A stretch of 24,828 nucleotides of DNA from a virus. Made by a program: the position numbers and the translations under genes. The stretch is taken from positions 1 through 24,828 of the IMG/VR virus record IMGVR_UViG_3300031334_000450; one strand, 5' to 3'. The notes under the pieces are model-generated. The model saw nothing but the letters and a program-made list of their open reading frames with translations, searched no databases and was not told the origin of the DNA. Each line of letters begins with the position of its first letter. The stretch's first letter is position 1. Positions 1 to 7,125 of this stretch are shown here, one piece after another.

Positions 1-134
1 TGCTCATGCGCGGCCCCGCGATCGTGTCGCGCGCGGCACTCGCTTACGACGGCACCGTCGATGACGCGACCAAGATCACCACCAAGATCAGCCAGCTGGC
101 CGCCCTCGGGATCATCGTGCGCGACACCGCCTGA
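1..134 (+). CDS. Head decoration protein, C-terminal fragment (lambda gpD-like)
   Basis: The window opens inside this gene. The frame starting at base 3 reads through LMRGPAIVSRAALAYDGTVD to a TGA at 132-134, about 43 residues. The segment around RGPAIVSRAAL resembles the C-terminus of lambda gpD-type head decoration (stabilising) proteins, which sit as trimers on the outside of the expanded capsid. Its position directly upstream of a lambda gpE-type major capsid gene matches the D-E order of lambda. Only the C-terminus is present, so length and start cannot be judged. The call rests on this short motif and on gene order. Confidence 0.7.
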   Translation, partial: LMRGPAIVSRAALAYDGTVDDATKITTKISQLAALGIIVRDTA

Positions 135-199
135 TCGGGCCGCAAGCGCCGCCTCACGCTTCTACCCTGTTTCCCGCCCTCTTTCTCCGGAGATCCCCC

Positions 200-1222
200 A
201 TGACCCTTACCCGCAACCCGTTCGATGCGGGCGGCTATTCGCTCGCCGAGATGACGCAGGCCATCAACATCCTGCCCAATCTCTATACCCGCCTGGGCCA
301 GATCGGCCTCTTCCGCTTCGAGGGCGTTACGCAACCCTCCATCGTGATCGAGCAGCGCGAGGGCGTCCTCAGCCTGCTGCCCTCGGTCCCGCTCGGTGCG
401 CCCGCCACTGTCGGCAATCGCGAGCAGCGCTCCATGCGCAGCTTCGCGCTCCCGTGGATCCCGCATGACGATGTGATCCTGCCCTCGGATATTCAGGGCA
501 TGCCGGCACTCGGCGTCTCGGACGCGGCCGATCCGCTCGTGGAGGTGATGAACCGCAAGCTCACGCTGATGCGCCGCAAGCATGCCCAGACCCGTGAATA
601 CATGGAGATGAACGCGCTGCGCGGTATCGTGAAGGATGGCGCGGGGACCACGCTCTACGACTACTTCACCGAGTTCGGACTCACTCAGATCCCGGTCGAC
701 TTCGTCTTCGGGACCGCCGGCACGAACATCCAGGGCAAGGTGCGCAGCACCCTGCGCGCCATCGAGGACAATCTTCTGGGCGAGACCATGACCACGGCAC
801 ATGCGCTGGTCAGCTCGGAATTCTTCGACAAGCTGATCAGCCACCCCAAGACCGAGGACGCCTACAAGTTCTACTCGGCCACCGGCGGCCAGCCCCTGCG
901 CGAGGACATGCGCCGCGCCTTTCCCTTCGCAGGCATCCTCTTCGAGGAATATAACGGCTCGGTGACGCTCTCGAACGGCACATCGGAGCGGCTGATCCCC
1001 GCGGGGGAAGGCATCGCCTTTCCACTGGGGACATTCGAGACCTTCACCACCTATGGCGGACCCGCGAACCTGCTGGAGACCGCCAATACCGTGGGTATGC
1101 CGCTCTATGCCCGGCAGATGATCGATGCCAAGGGGCGCTGGATCGACCTGATGACGGAAGGATCGATCCTGCCGGTCAACAAGCGCCCGCGGCTGGCGAT
1201 CCGCCTGCACAGCTCGAACTGA
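200..1222 (+). CDS. Phage major capsid protein E
   Basis: A 340-residue protein of the lambda gpE major capsid family, whose copies form the icosahedral shell around the phage DNA. The N-terminal part (NPFDAGGYSLAEMTQAINIL, then a beta-rich stretch with GLFRFEGV and the IEQREGVLSLLPS segment), the overall length and the ending ILPVNKRPRLAIRLHSSN fit the family (lambda gpE is 341 aa). The ATG at 200 has a CGGAG ribosome site 7 nt upstream. It follows the decoration gene by 65 nt and precedes the head-tail joining gene by 11 nt, in one late operon. It is not an HK97/GTA-type capsid gene, so the head differs in origin from the GTA-like tail tip further on. Confidence 0.93.
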   Translation: MTLTRNPFDAGGYSLAEMTQAINILPNLYTRLGQIGLFRFEGVTQPSIVIEQREGVLSLLPSVPLGAPATVGNREQRSMRSFALPWIPHDDVILPSDIQGMPALGVSDAADPLVEVMNRKLTLMRRKHAQTREYMEMNALRGIVKDGAGTTLYDYFTEFGLTQIPVDFVFGTAGTNIQGKVRSTLRAIEDNLLGETMTTAHALVSSEFFDKLISHPKTEDAYKFYSATGGQPLREDMRRAFPFAGILFEEYNGSVTLSNGTSERLIPAGEGIAFPLGTFETFTTYGGPANLLETANTVGMPLYARQMIDAKGRWIDLMTEGSILPVNKRPRLAIRLHSSN

Positions 1223-1233
1223 CCGGTAAGGCC

Positions 1234-1545
1234 ATGTCGATCTTCGCCCTCGCCATGGACACGCTCTTCGGTGATCCCAACATCGCCCGCGATGCGATCT
1301 ACATCCCGGACGCGGGTGCGCCCGTCCTCGTCCGCGTGGTCACCCGCCGGGCGGACGACATCTCCAACTTCGGCGACGCGCGGATCTGGTCGGAGACCAC
1401 GCGCATCGATCTGCGCGTGGCCGAGGTGGTGCAACCGCGCCCCGGCGACCGTGTCGAGATGGATGGCGAGGCGTTTCTCATTCAGGGCGAGCCGGTCCGG
1501 GATCGCGAGCGGCTCGTCTGGACCATTGATCTCAGGCCCACGTGA
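1234..1545 (+). CDS. Head-tail joining protein (lambda gpFII-like)
   Basis: A 103-residue protein with a short N-terminal helix (SIFALAMDTLFGDPNIARDA) followed by a compact beta-rich domain (VLVRVVTRRADDI, TTRIDLRVAEV, RPGDRVEMDGEAFLIQGEP). This matches the small head-tail attachment proteins that finish the head opening so the tail can dock. Length and place directly after the capsid gene agree with lambda FII (117 aa). The ATG at 1234 is preceded by GGTAAGG. The TGA at 1543-1545 overlaps the GTG that begins the next gene, suggesting translational coupling. Confidence 0.75.
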   Translation: MSIFALAMDTLFGDPNIARDAIYIPDAGAPVLVRVVTRRADDISNFGDARIWSETTRIDLRVAEVVQPRPGDRVEMDGEAFLIQGEPVRDRERLVWTIDLRPT

Positions 1546-2183
1546 TCCCCATGAAGCTCAAACTCGACATCACCCCCGACCTTGCTACCATGATGGCGGC
1601 GGAAATCCAGGCGGGCGAGAAGGCTGTCACGGCGGCCACGCGCGAGGCCGGGACCAGCCTCAAGACCGCCTGGCGCAACCAGATCACCGGCGCGGGTCTG
1701 GGCACGCGGCTGGCCCGCACGATCCGGTCCGAACAGTATCCGAAGGGTCAGCCCAGCCTGAATGCGGCAGCGCTGGTCTGGTCGAAGGCGCCCGACATCG
1801 TCAGCGCCCATGATACCGGGCCGCTGATCCGCTCGCGCAACGGGTTCTGGCTGACGATCCCGACGGCAGCCGCCGGCAAGTCCCGCCGCGGCGGCCGGAT
1901 CAGCCCGGTCGAGTGGGAACGCCGCACGGGCCTGCGCCTGCGCTTTGTCTATCGCCGCTCCGGCCCGAGCCTGCTTGTCGCCGAGGGGCGGCTCAACAAG
2001 GGTGGCCGTGCGGTTGCCTCGCGCTCGAAGACTGGTCGCGGCCTGACCACCGTGCCGATCTTCCTGCTGGTCCCGCAGGTCAAGCTGCCGAAACGGCTGG
2101 ATCTGGCACGGGATGCTGAGCGCGCGCATGATGCCCTGCCCGGGCTGATCGTGGCGAACTGGGTCGAGGGGCGTTTCGGATGA
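1542..2183 (+). CDS. DUF6441 phage protein (putative tail completion)
   Basis: A 213-residue basic protein that I recognise as the DUF6441 family, found in structural clusters of alphaproteobacterial prophages. From its place between the head-tail joining protein and the tail terminator it probably acts in neck or tail completion, like lambda gpZ; that role is inferred. It has an N-terminal helical part (IQAGEKAVTAATREAGTSLK) and a basic central segment (AAGKSRRGGRISPVEWERR). Translation can start at GTG 1542, overlapping the previous stop, or at ATG 1551. The gene ends only 8 nt before the converging permease gene, where phage synteny is interrupted by the first accessory cassette. Confidence 0.65.
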   Translation: MIPMKLKLDITPDLATMMAAEIQAGEKAVTAATREAGTSLKTAWRNQITGAGLGTRLARTIRSEQYPKGQPSLNAAALVWSKAPDIVSAHDTGPLIRSRNGFWLTIPTAAAGKSRRGGRISPVEWERRTGLRLRFVYRRSGPSLLVAEGRLNKGGRAVASRSKTGRGLTTVPIFLLVPQVKLPKRLDLARDAERAHDALPGLIVANWVEGRFG

Positions 2184-2191
2184 TCCGTCGA

Positions 2192-3223
2192 TCAGGGCCC
2201 ACTGGTCCATGCTTCGAACGCCCATCCCGAAAGCATGGATCCAACGCTGGCGAGCAAGAGATAGAGAAGGAATGGGCGAATTCGGAGCACCGGCGCGATA
2301 GCCATGGCACCCCATATGCTCACCACCCCGCCCGAGACGAGGAAGGCCATGGCGGCGCCCGGGGCCATGCCAGCCTCCATCAGCGCACGCGTCAACGGCA
2401 GCGCCGCGTAGCCGTCGATATAGGCTGGCGCTCCGACCAGGACGGCGAGCGGCACCGCGAAGGCGTTGCCGGCCCCGACGTAAGATGACAACGCATCGGG
2501 TGCCAGTGTTTCATTGAGCGCATACTCGGCGGCAAAGGCAGGAATCAGAACGATCAGAATTAAGCGGGTAACCGACCACGCCTCGCGTCCGAAGCGGGCG
2601 CGGCGCGCAGGTTCGGTCCAGATTGCGGCGTGGAAGCTCGCGTTTTCGATGCCGCATGGCTGTCCCAGAGATCCGGTAATGCGGTTGCGCCGCAGCGGGT
2701 CGCGCGTCCACCCGGTCCTCTCCAAGGCCGCCGTTGCAAGTCCACCGAAGATCCCCAGGCCGATGGCCGCGATCATCTTTCCCACAGCGAATTCCCAGCC
2801 CAGTGTCGCGGCGGTCGCCGCAAACATTGGCGGGCCGGTGACAGGCGATGACAGCCAGAACGCCATCACCGGCGCGAGCGGTACACCCGCGGCTAGCAGA
2901 CCGGCCATCAACGGCAGAACGGTGATGCCGCAGACCGGGATCAGAGCACCGACACCAGCCGCCAGAAAGACGGCCAATATCCTCTGTCCCTCAATGATAT
3001 CGGCAACACGGTCGCTTGCGCCGCTCGCCGCGATCCACGCCGCGAGCAGAATGCCGGGGATCACGATCGGGGTCACATTGATCAGACCGGCAAAGACAAA
3101 GCGCGCTGTCGCCAAAGCATGATCGGGCGCCAGAAAGACGGCTGCTCCGAGACCCGAAATCAGAGCGAGATAGGCGAGCCGCACCCAAGGCGAGCCACCA
3201 TGAACTGCTTGCGAAATATTCAT
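2192..3223 (-). CDS. Permease of the ArsP/YraQ type (COG0701-like)
   Basis: A 343-residue integral membrane protein with about eight hydrophobic segments. Two family-like inverted elements are visible: GALIPVCGITVLPLMAGLLA followed by FWLSSPVTGPPMFAATAATL in the first half, and GAPAYIDGYAALPLTRALME followed by FLVSGGVVSIWGAMA in the second. Members of this permease family (PF03773) include ArsP, which exports organoarsenicals, and metal-related exporters; the substrate here cannot be read from sequence. I chose the ATG at 3223 because the longer frame upstream runs through the DUF1127 gene region and lacks membrane-protein character. It lies 82 nt downstream of the DUF1127 gene on the same strand, in a bacterial cassette inside the phage late operon, and converges on DUF6441. 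Confidence 0.8.
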   Translation of the reverse strand: MNISQAVHGGSPWVRLAYLALISGLGAAVFLAPDHALATARFVFAGLINVTPIVIPGILLAAWIAASGASDRVADIIEGQRILAVFLAAGVGALIPVCGITVLPLMAGLLAAGVPLAPVMAFWLSSPVTGPPMFAATAATLGWEFAVGKMIAAIGLGIFGGLATAALERTGWTRDPLRRNRITGSLGQPCGIENASFHAAIWTEPARRARFGREAWSVTRLILIVLIPAFAAEYALNETLAPDALSSYVGAGNAFAVPLAVLVGAPAYIDGYAALPLTRALMEAGMAPGAAMAFLVSGGVVSIWGAMAIAPVLRIRPFLLYLLLASVGSMLSGWAFEAWTSGP

Positions 3224-3305
3224 CTTGTCTGTCTCCGTTCCAGTTAGATGATGAGGCGAGACGGTCGAGGGATGCCGCCACCCACGGCAGGACCGGTAAC
3301 GCGCT

Positions 3306-3605
3306 TCATCGTCCAAGCCGCTGATACCGATCCAAGAAACCCCGTTGCGCTTCGCGTAGAACATCGCGGTCTTGCAGAACGTCGCGGCGTTCGAGACCGA
3401 TATCCGCAAGGAGGTGATCGTTGAGGCCTCGCAGGGCCCTCCGGAGTCGCGCGAGGCGACGCTTCTCGTCAATCTTTTTGAAAAACCCTGCGATGGCGCG
3501 GCGCACGGGCTCCGGGGAGTTGGGGACATCGTGATGATCGATATGCGGTTCGATGGCCGGCACCCGGCAGGCTGTCCTGTGATCATGGCTGTGGATAGAG
3601 AGCAT
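3306..3605 (-). CDS. DUF1127 domain small protein
   Basis: A 99-residue basic protein. Residues about 48-75 (RRLARLRRALRGLNDHLLAD, then IGLERRDV) match the short DUF1127/YjiS-like domain, an arginine-rich helix pair ending in a D-IGL-R-D/E motif. Alphaproteobacterial members of this family have been linked to RNA binding and to stress or phosphate responses; nothing here fixes the role. The N-terminus is His-rich (HSHDHRTA and HIDHHD), which is unusual and could bind metal. The ATG at 3605 has a strong GAGGAGG site 8 nt upstream. It is the first gene of a minus-strand pair with the permease and is divergent from the LysR gene. Confidence 0.72.
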   Translation of the reverse strand: MLSIHSHDHRTACRVPAIEPHIDHHDVPNSPEPVRRAIAGFFKKIDEKRRLARLRRALRGLNDHLLADIGLERRDVLQDRDVLREAQRGFLDRYQRLGR

Positions 3606-3707
3606 GACAAAGCCTCCTCAAGATGTTGCTGATGTCTGACTGTAAGATGCAACCTTGAAAGGAATTTGAGAAACGGGCAGTTTAGAAATCAGCAATCGGT
3701 ATTTCAA
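3606..3707. promoter_or_regulatory. Divergent promoter region between DUF1127/permease and lysR
   Basis: This 102-nt gap separates a LysR-type regulator (plus) from the DUF1127-permease pair (minus), the classic arrangement in which the regulator binds the shared region and controls its divergent target. It is visibly more AT-rich than its surroundings (for example the stretch 3655-3710 with TTGAAAGGAATTTGAGAAAC). I see no convincing T-N11-A operator or paired -35/-10 boxes by eye, so the regulatory role is inferred from layout. Confidence 0.45.
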
Positions 3708-4571
3708 ATGGCTCAGCTTGACAGCGACCTTCTCAGAACATTCCTCGCTATCGTGGAGACCGGCAGCGTCACGGGCGGCGCGGAACGCATCCACCGCTCC
3801 CAATCGGCGACGAGCCTGCAACTGAAGCAGCTCGAAGAGGTAGTCGGCGAGCCGCTCGTCGCGCGGCACGGCCGGGGCGTGGTCCCGACGCCGGCGGGAG
3901 ACCGCCTCCTGCCAGTCGCGCGGCAGGTCACCGGAATGCTCGACGCGGCTCTGGCCAGCTTCCGCACCGATGATCTGATCGGCCGGCTTCGTATCGGGAT
4001 CGCGGAAGATGCAGCGCGAGAGGTGCTTGCCAACGTTCTGGCCGCCTTCTGCCGCGACCATCCGCGGATGGAGCTGGAGGTGCATTGCGCTCTCGGGGAT
4101 GGGTTCGGCGACTCGCTGGCGCGCGGCAAACTGGATATGGCTGTCTACGAGAGTTCGGCGATCGGCCCCGGTCAGGAACGGCTGCGCACGGGGCGCCTTC
4201 AATGGACTGCGTCACGCCACCATGATGCGGCGCGCCGCGACCCGCTGCCGGTGGCTGTTTTCGACCGCTCATGCTGGTGGCGGGACGTCGCGCTCGCCGA
4301 TCTTTCGGCTGCAGACCGTGCGTATCGTACGGTGTTCACCAGCGAGAACGCATCGGGTGTGCGCGCCGCCGTCGTGTCCGGCATGGCGGTCGCGCTGATG
4401 AGCGAAAGCGAGGCAGACGAAGACTTGGTTGCACTTACGGACATTGCACCGCCACGACCTTCCTATCTGGTCCTCGTTGTGGCGCCGCGGGCGCGCGGAG
4501 CGGCTATGGAGGCGCTGTCCGAAGCTATTCGAAATGCGTTGAAGGAAGAAAACAGGCCCGTCGGCTTCTGA
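3708..4571 (+). CDS. LysR family transcriptional regulator
   Basis: A 287-residue LysR-type regulator. The N-terminal winged helix-turn-helix (residues about 4-62) is clear: LDSDLLRTFLAIVETGSVTG, SQSATSLQLKQLEEVVGEPL, and PTPAGDRLLPVAR. The rest is a periplasmic-binding-protein-like effector domain (LRIGIAEDAAREVLANVLAA, MELEVHCALGDGFGDSLARG). I chose the ATG at 3708 (MAQLDSDLL) over the upstream TTG at 3666 because it gives the usual LysR N-terminus. It probably controls the divergent DUF1127-permease pair, sensing a small ligand that cannot be identified here. Its TGA is followed after one base by the ATG of a broken tail-gene copy, so the cassette joins the phage DNA with almost no spacer. 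Confidence 0.9.
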   Translation: MAQLDSDLLRTFLAIVETGSVTGGAERIHRSQSATSLQLKQLEEVVGEPLVARHGRGVVPTPAGDRLLPVARQVTGMLDAALASFRTDDLIGRLRIGIAEDAAREVLANVLAAFCRDHPRMELEVHCALGDGFGDSLARGKLDMAVYESSAIGPGQERLRTGRLQWTASRHHDAARRDPLPVAVFDRSCWWRDVALADLSAADRAYRTVFTSENASGVRAAVVSGMAVALMSESEADEDLVALTDIAPPRPSYLVLVVAPRARGAAMEALSEAIRNALKEENRPVGF

Positions 4572-4572
4572 A

Positions 4573-4887
4573 ATGCCCACACCACGCGAAACCATCCTAA
4601 CCGCGCTGCACGCGCGGCTCTCGGCACTTCCGGCGACCACTTTGCGCGGCGAAGTCCTGCCCGAGCGTGTGCCGGCTGCTGGCTTGCTGATTCTGCGCGA
4701 CGGCGAGTCGGGGGAGCCCGAAGAGACGCTTTCGCCGATCATTTACCACACCGGCCCTTCGCCGAGAAAGAGGCGGTTGTGCAGGGCCCCGCCCGACGCC
4801 GCTTTCGACACTCTAACCGGGAGCATCAACGCATCTCGGTCGGGACCGGCGCGTGCGACACTTCATCGTTCGCAACCGCGCCCGTAA
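4573..4887 (+). pseudogene. Broken second copy of the tail-terminator-like gene
   Basis: The first 55 residues (beginning MPTPRETILTALHARLSA) align with the intact gene at 4919: by eye about 33 of 55 positions are identical, including RETIL, LPER, ILRDG and TLSP. After TLSP (about 4737) the similarity moves to another frame (AEKEAVVQGP, matching VEIEAFMPPG), then returns to the first frame at PDAAFDTL and fades near 4830. This indicates two compensating indels plus loss of the C-terminal half, so the gene is decayed. The divergence from the intact copy is too high for a recent tandem duplication. It starts immediately after lysR and may mark the recombination event that brought in the cassette. 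Confidence 0.75.
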
Positions 4888-4918
4888 CCCTCGTGCGCCC
4901 AGCCACCGGAGCCCCTCC

Positions 4919-5344
4919 ATGCCCTCGACTCGCGAGACGATCCTTGCTGCGCTGACAGCGCAGCTGACCGCGCGCGCCGGCGCCGAGGTGCGGCGCAACG
5001 CGACGCTGCCCGAACGGGCGCCGGCGGAAGGACTGGTGATCCTGCGCGACGGCACTCCGGGCGAACCGGATGTGACGCTGAGCCCGTGGCGGGCCTATTA
5101 CCGCCACCGCGTGGAGATCGAGGCGTTCATGCCGCCGGGCGCGGCGGAGGCGGCGCTCGACGCGCTCATCGCCCGGATCGGGGCCGCGCTGGCGCATGAC
5201 GACAGCCTCGGCGGGCGCGTCGAGCTGATGACGGTTTCCGCGCCTGAACTGCAGCCCGTCCCGGTGGAGGGCGGCGCGCCGTTTCTGGCGGCGGCACTTG
5301 CGGTCACGCTGGAATACGAGGTCAGCGATCCGCTGAGCGGCTGA
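4919..5344 (+). CDS. Tail terminator-like protein (lambda gpU position)
   Basis: A 141-residue protein placed between the neck genes and the tail tube gene, where lambda gpU/HK97 tail terminator proteins are encoded. It has an N-terminal helix (RETILAALTAQLTARAG), a beta strand pair (GLVILRDGTPGEPDVTLSPW, then YYRHRVEIEAF), a second helix (AEAALDALIARIGAALA) and a final strand (PFLAAALAVTLEYEV). This alpha/beta order fits the gpU fold, which caps the tube and fixes tail length. The call is by position and secondary structure rather than a recognised family signature. The ATG at 4919 has GGAG 7 nt upstream; the longer frame from 4853 has no such site. A decayed homologue lies just upstream. 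Confidence 0.6.
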   Translation: MPSTRETILAALTAQLTARAGAEVRRNATLPERAPAEGLVILRDGTPGEPDVTLSPWRAYYRHRVEIEAFMPPGAAEAALDALIARIGAALAHDDSLGGRVELMTVSAPELQPVPVEGGAPFLAAALAVTLEYEVSDPLSG

Positions 5345-5404
5345 GCGCGCCCGACGGCGCGGCCATCTCGAGACATCACATCTGCACATCACAGGAGATA
5401 TGAC

Positions 5405-6676
5405 ATGGGCAAGCAACGCGCCTATGGCGCCGATGCCACACTCAGGGCGGTGCGCGAGACGCAGTATGGCGGGGCCACCACGGGCCCGGTGCGGGCGCTC
5501 GATTTCAAGACGGCGGATCTGTCGGCGAGTATTCCGCTTGGCGACGACCCGCTTCTGGGGCGCGGGCGCAATGCGCAGGACCCGTATCGCGGGCTGGTCA
5601 CCGATGAGGGCCAGCTGGAGATCCCGTTCGATCTGCAGGGTACCGGCTGGTGGATGACCGCGCTCTTCGGCGATCCCGAGACCACGCCGCAGGCGGCCAC
5701 GGGGCAAATCACCTTTGCGGATAATCCCGCGCCGGGCGACACGCTCACGCTGAACGGGGTGATGTGGACCTTTATGGCAGCGTCTGCTGCGGGCGACGAG
5801 ACGGAAATCGGCGCCACGCTGGCAGATACGCTTGCCGCACTTGCCGCGGATCTCAACGCCGCCACCGATCCCGTCATCGCCGTGGCGACCTATGCCGTGG
5901 AAGACGACACGGCGCTGCTGATCACCCATGACACCCCCGGCCCGGACGGCAACGCGTTCGCGATTGCCGCCTCGGCCGCGCAGCGTTCCGCCCCCACGCT
6001 CACCGGCGGCGGGTACCGCCATGTCTGGCGCAGCGGGGCCGACAGCATCCCGTCCTTCCTGATCGAGATCGGCCATCCCAAGCTCACCACCCCGGTCTTC
6101 TTTCGCCATGCGGGGGCGGTGCTGGAAGAGCTGTCGTTCCAGATGGGCCAGGAGGGGCCGGCCAATGCCACCGTCTCGGTGGTCGCCCAAGGCGAAGAGA
6201 CCGCGAATGCCACGCTGGACGCAAACCCCGCCGCCTTTGCGCTGCGCCGCTTCAGCCAGGGGCGCGGGCGCATCGTGCGCGCGGGAGCGCCGCTGGCGGG
6301 GGTCACCGCAGGCTCTCTGACCTTCTCCAACGGCATCGAACGGGTGCGGTCCATTCGCGAGGATGGCCGCATCGATGGCGCGGATCCCACCCTCGCCACC
6401 TGCGAGGGCTCGCTGAACGTGCGCTTCGATGGGGAGACGCTGATGGCCGAGGCCGCGAGCGGCGATCCGGTGGCGCTGGTCTACGGCTTTGCGATGCATG
6501 AGGGCTACGCGCTCAGCTTCACCCTGCCGCGGGTCTACCTGCCCAAGCCCAAATATTCGATCACCGGCCCCGCCGGGGTCGAGGCAAGCTTCGACTGGCG
6601 CGCCGCCGCCGATGCGACCGGCGTGATGCTCGAGGTCGCCCTTCTCAACGATATCCCGACCCATGGAGACCCCTGA
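5405..6676 (+). CDS. Phage tail tube protein with an inserted extra domain
   Basis: A 423-residue major tail subunit, which polymerises into the tube for DNA passage. The N-terminus (GKQRAYGADATLRAVRETQY, FKTADLSASIPLGDDPLLGR) and the later segments (IPFDLQGTGWWMTALFGDPE, YRHVWRSGADSIPSFLIEIG, EELSFQMGQEGPANATVSVV) are typical of Phage_tube_2-type tail tubes. Residues about 95-198 form a separate alpha/beta module (GDTLTLNGVMWTFMAA, IGATLADTLAALAADLNAAT, PDGNAFAIAASA) that interrupts the tube domain and is probably displayed outside. The ATG at 5405 follows AGGAGA with good spacing. The stop TGA overlaps the next start (TGATG). Confidence 0.85.
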   Translation: MGKQRAYGADATLRAVRETQYGGATTGPVRALDFKTADLSASIPLGDDPLLGRGRNAQDPYRGLVTDEGQLEIPFDLQGTGWWMTALFGDPETTPQAATGQITFADNPAPGDTLTLNGVMWTFMAASAAGDETEIGATLADTLAALAADLNAATDPVIAVATYAVEDDTALLITHDTPGPDGNAFAIAASAAQRSAPTLTGGGYRHVWRSGADSIPSFLIEIGHPKLTTPVFFRHAGAVLEELSFQMGQEGPANATVSVVAQGEETANATLDANPAAFALRRFSQGRGRIVRAGAPLAGVTAGSLTFSNGIERVRSIREDGRIDGADPTLATCEGSLNVRFDGETLMAEAASGDPVALVYGFAMHEGYALSFTLPRVYLPKPKYSITGPAGVEASFDWRAAADATGVMLEVALLNDIPTHGDP

Positions 6677-7125
6677 TGATCCGCCTCGACCTGAACGCGT
6701 CCCCCGACTGGCTCGATCTCGGCCACGGCGTGCAGCTGCGCGTCGCGCCCATAACCACCTCCCTGATGAACCGTGCCCGCGAGGAGCCGATCCTCGCCGA
6801 CCTGCCGGAGGAGGCCAGCGCCAACCGGCGCGGCATCGCGCTCGCGAAGGCGCTGGCCCGTGTGGCTGTCGATGACTGGGCGGGCGTGCATGACGAGACC
6901 GACGCGCCGGCCGAACTTTCGCCCGAAGGGCTCGACGCGCTGCTGGAGATCGTACCGATCTTCGAGGCGTTCCAGCTGCGTTACGTGGCGCCGGGCCTGC
7001 ATCTGGAACAGGAAAAAAACGCCTCAGCGCCCTTGCCGAGTGGCACTTCGGCGGGGGCGACGGGTACTGCAAAAACTGCACCCAAATCTGCGACGCCTGC
7101 CCGGCGCGGCAAAACGCGCCGCTGA
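6676..7125 (+). CDS. Tail assembly chaperone, frame-0 product (lambda gpG-like)
   Basis: A 149-residue protein encoded between the tail tube and the tape measure, where siphophages encode the G/GT tail assembly chaperones. These bind the tape measure and recruit tube subunits and are absent from the virion. Residues 1-115 look like a genuine folded domain (MIRLDLNASPDWLDLGHGVQ, LAKALARVAVDDWAGV, LLEIVPIFEAFQLRYVAPGL). The last 34 residues after the slippery site (ASAPLPSGTSAGATGTAKTA and onward) are low-complexity. The start overlaps the tube gene stop (TGATG). No family name is certain; the call rests on position and on the frameshift signal at 7014-7059. Confidence 0.7.
   Translation: MIRLDLNASPDWLDLGHGVQLRVAPITTSLMNRAREEPILADLPEEASANRRGIALAKALARVAVDDWAGVHDETDAPAELSPEGLDALLEIVPIFEAFQLRYVAPGLHLEQEKNASAPLPSGTSAGATGTAKTAPKSATPARRGKTRR

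Noticed and set aside
44-1210. 388-residue minus frame opposite the capsid gene
   Set aside because: Shadow of the capsid gene; no recognisable domain despite length.
2192-3652. 486-residue version of the permease starting far upstream
   Set aside because: The extra N-terminal 143 residues overlap the DUF1127 gene out of frame and lack membrane character; the ATG at 3223 gives a normal permease.
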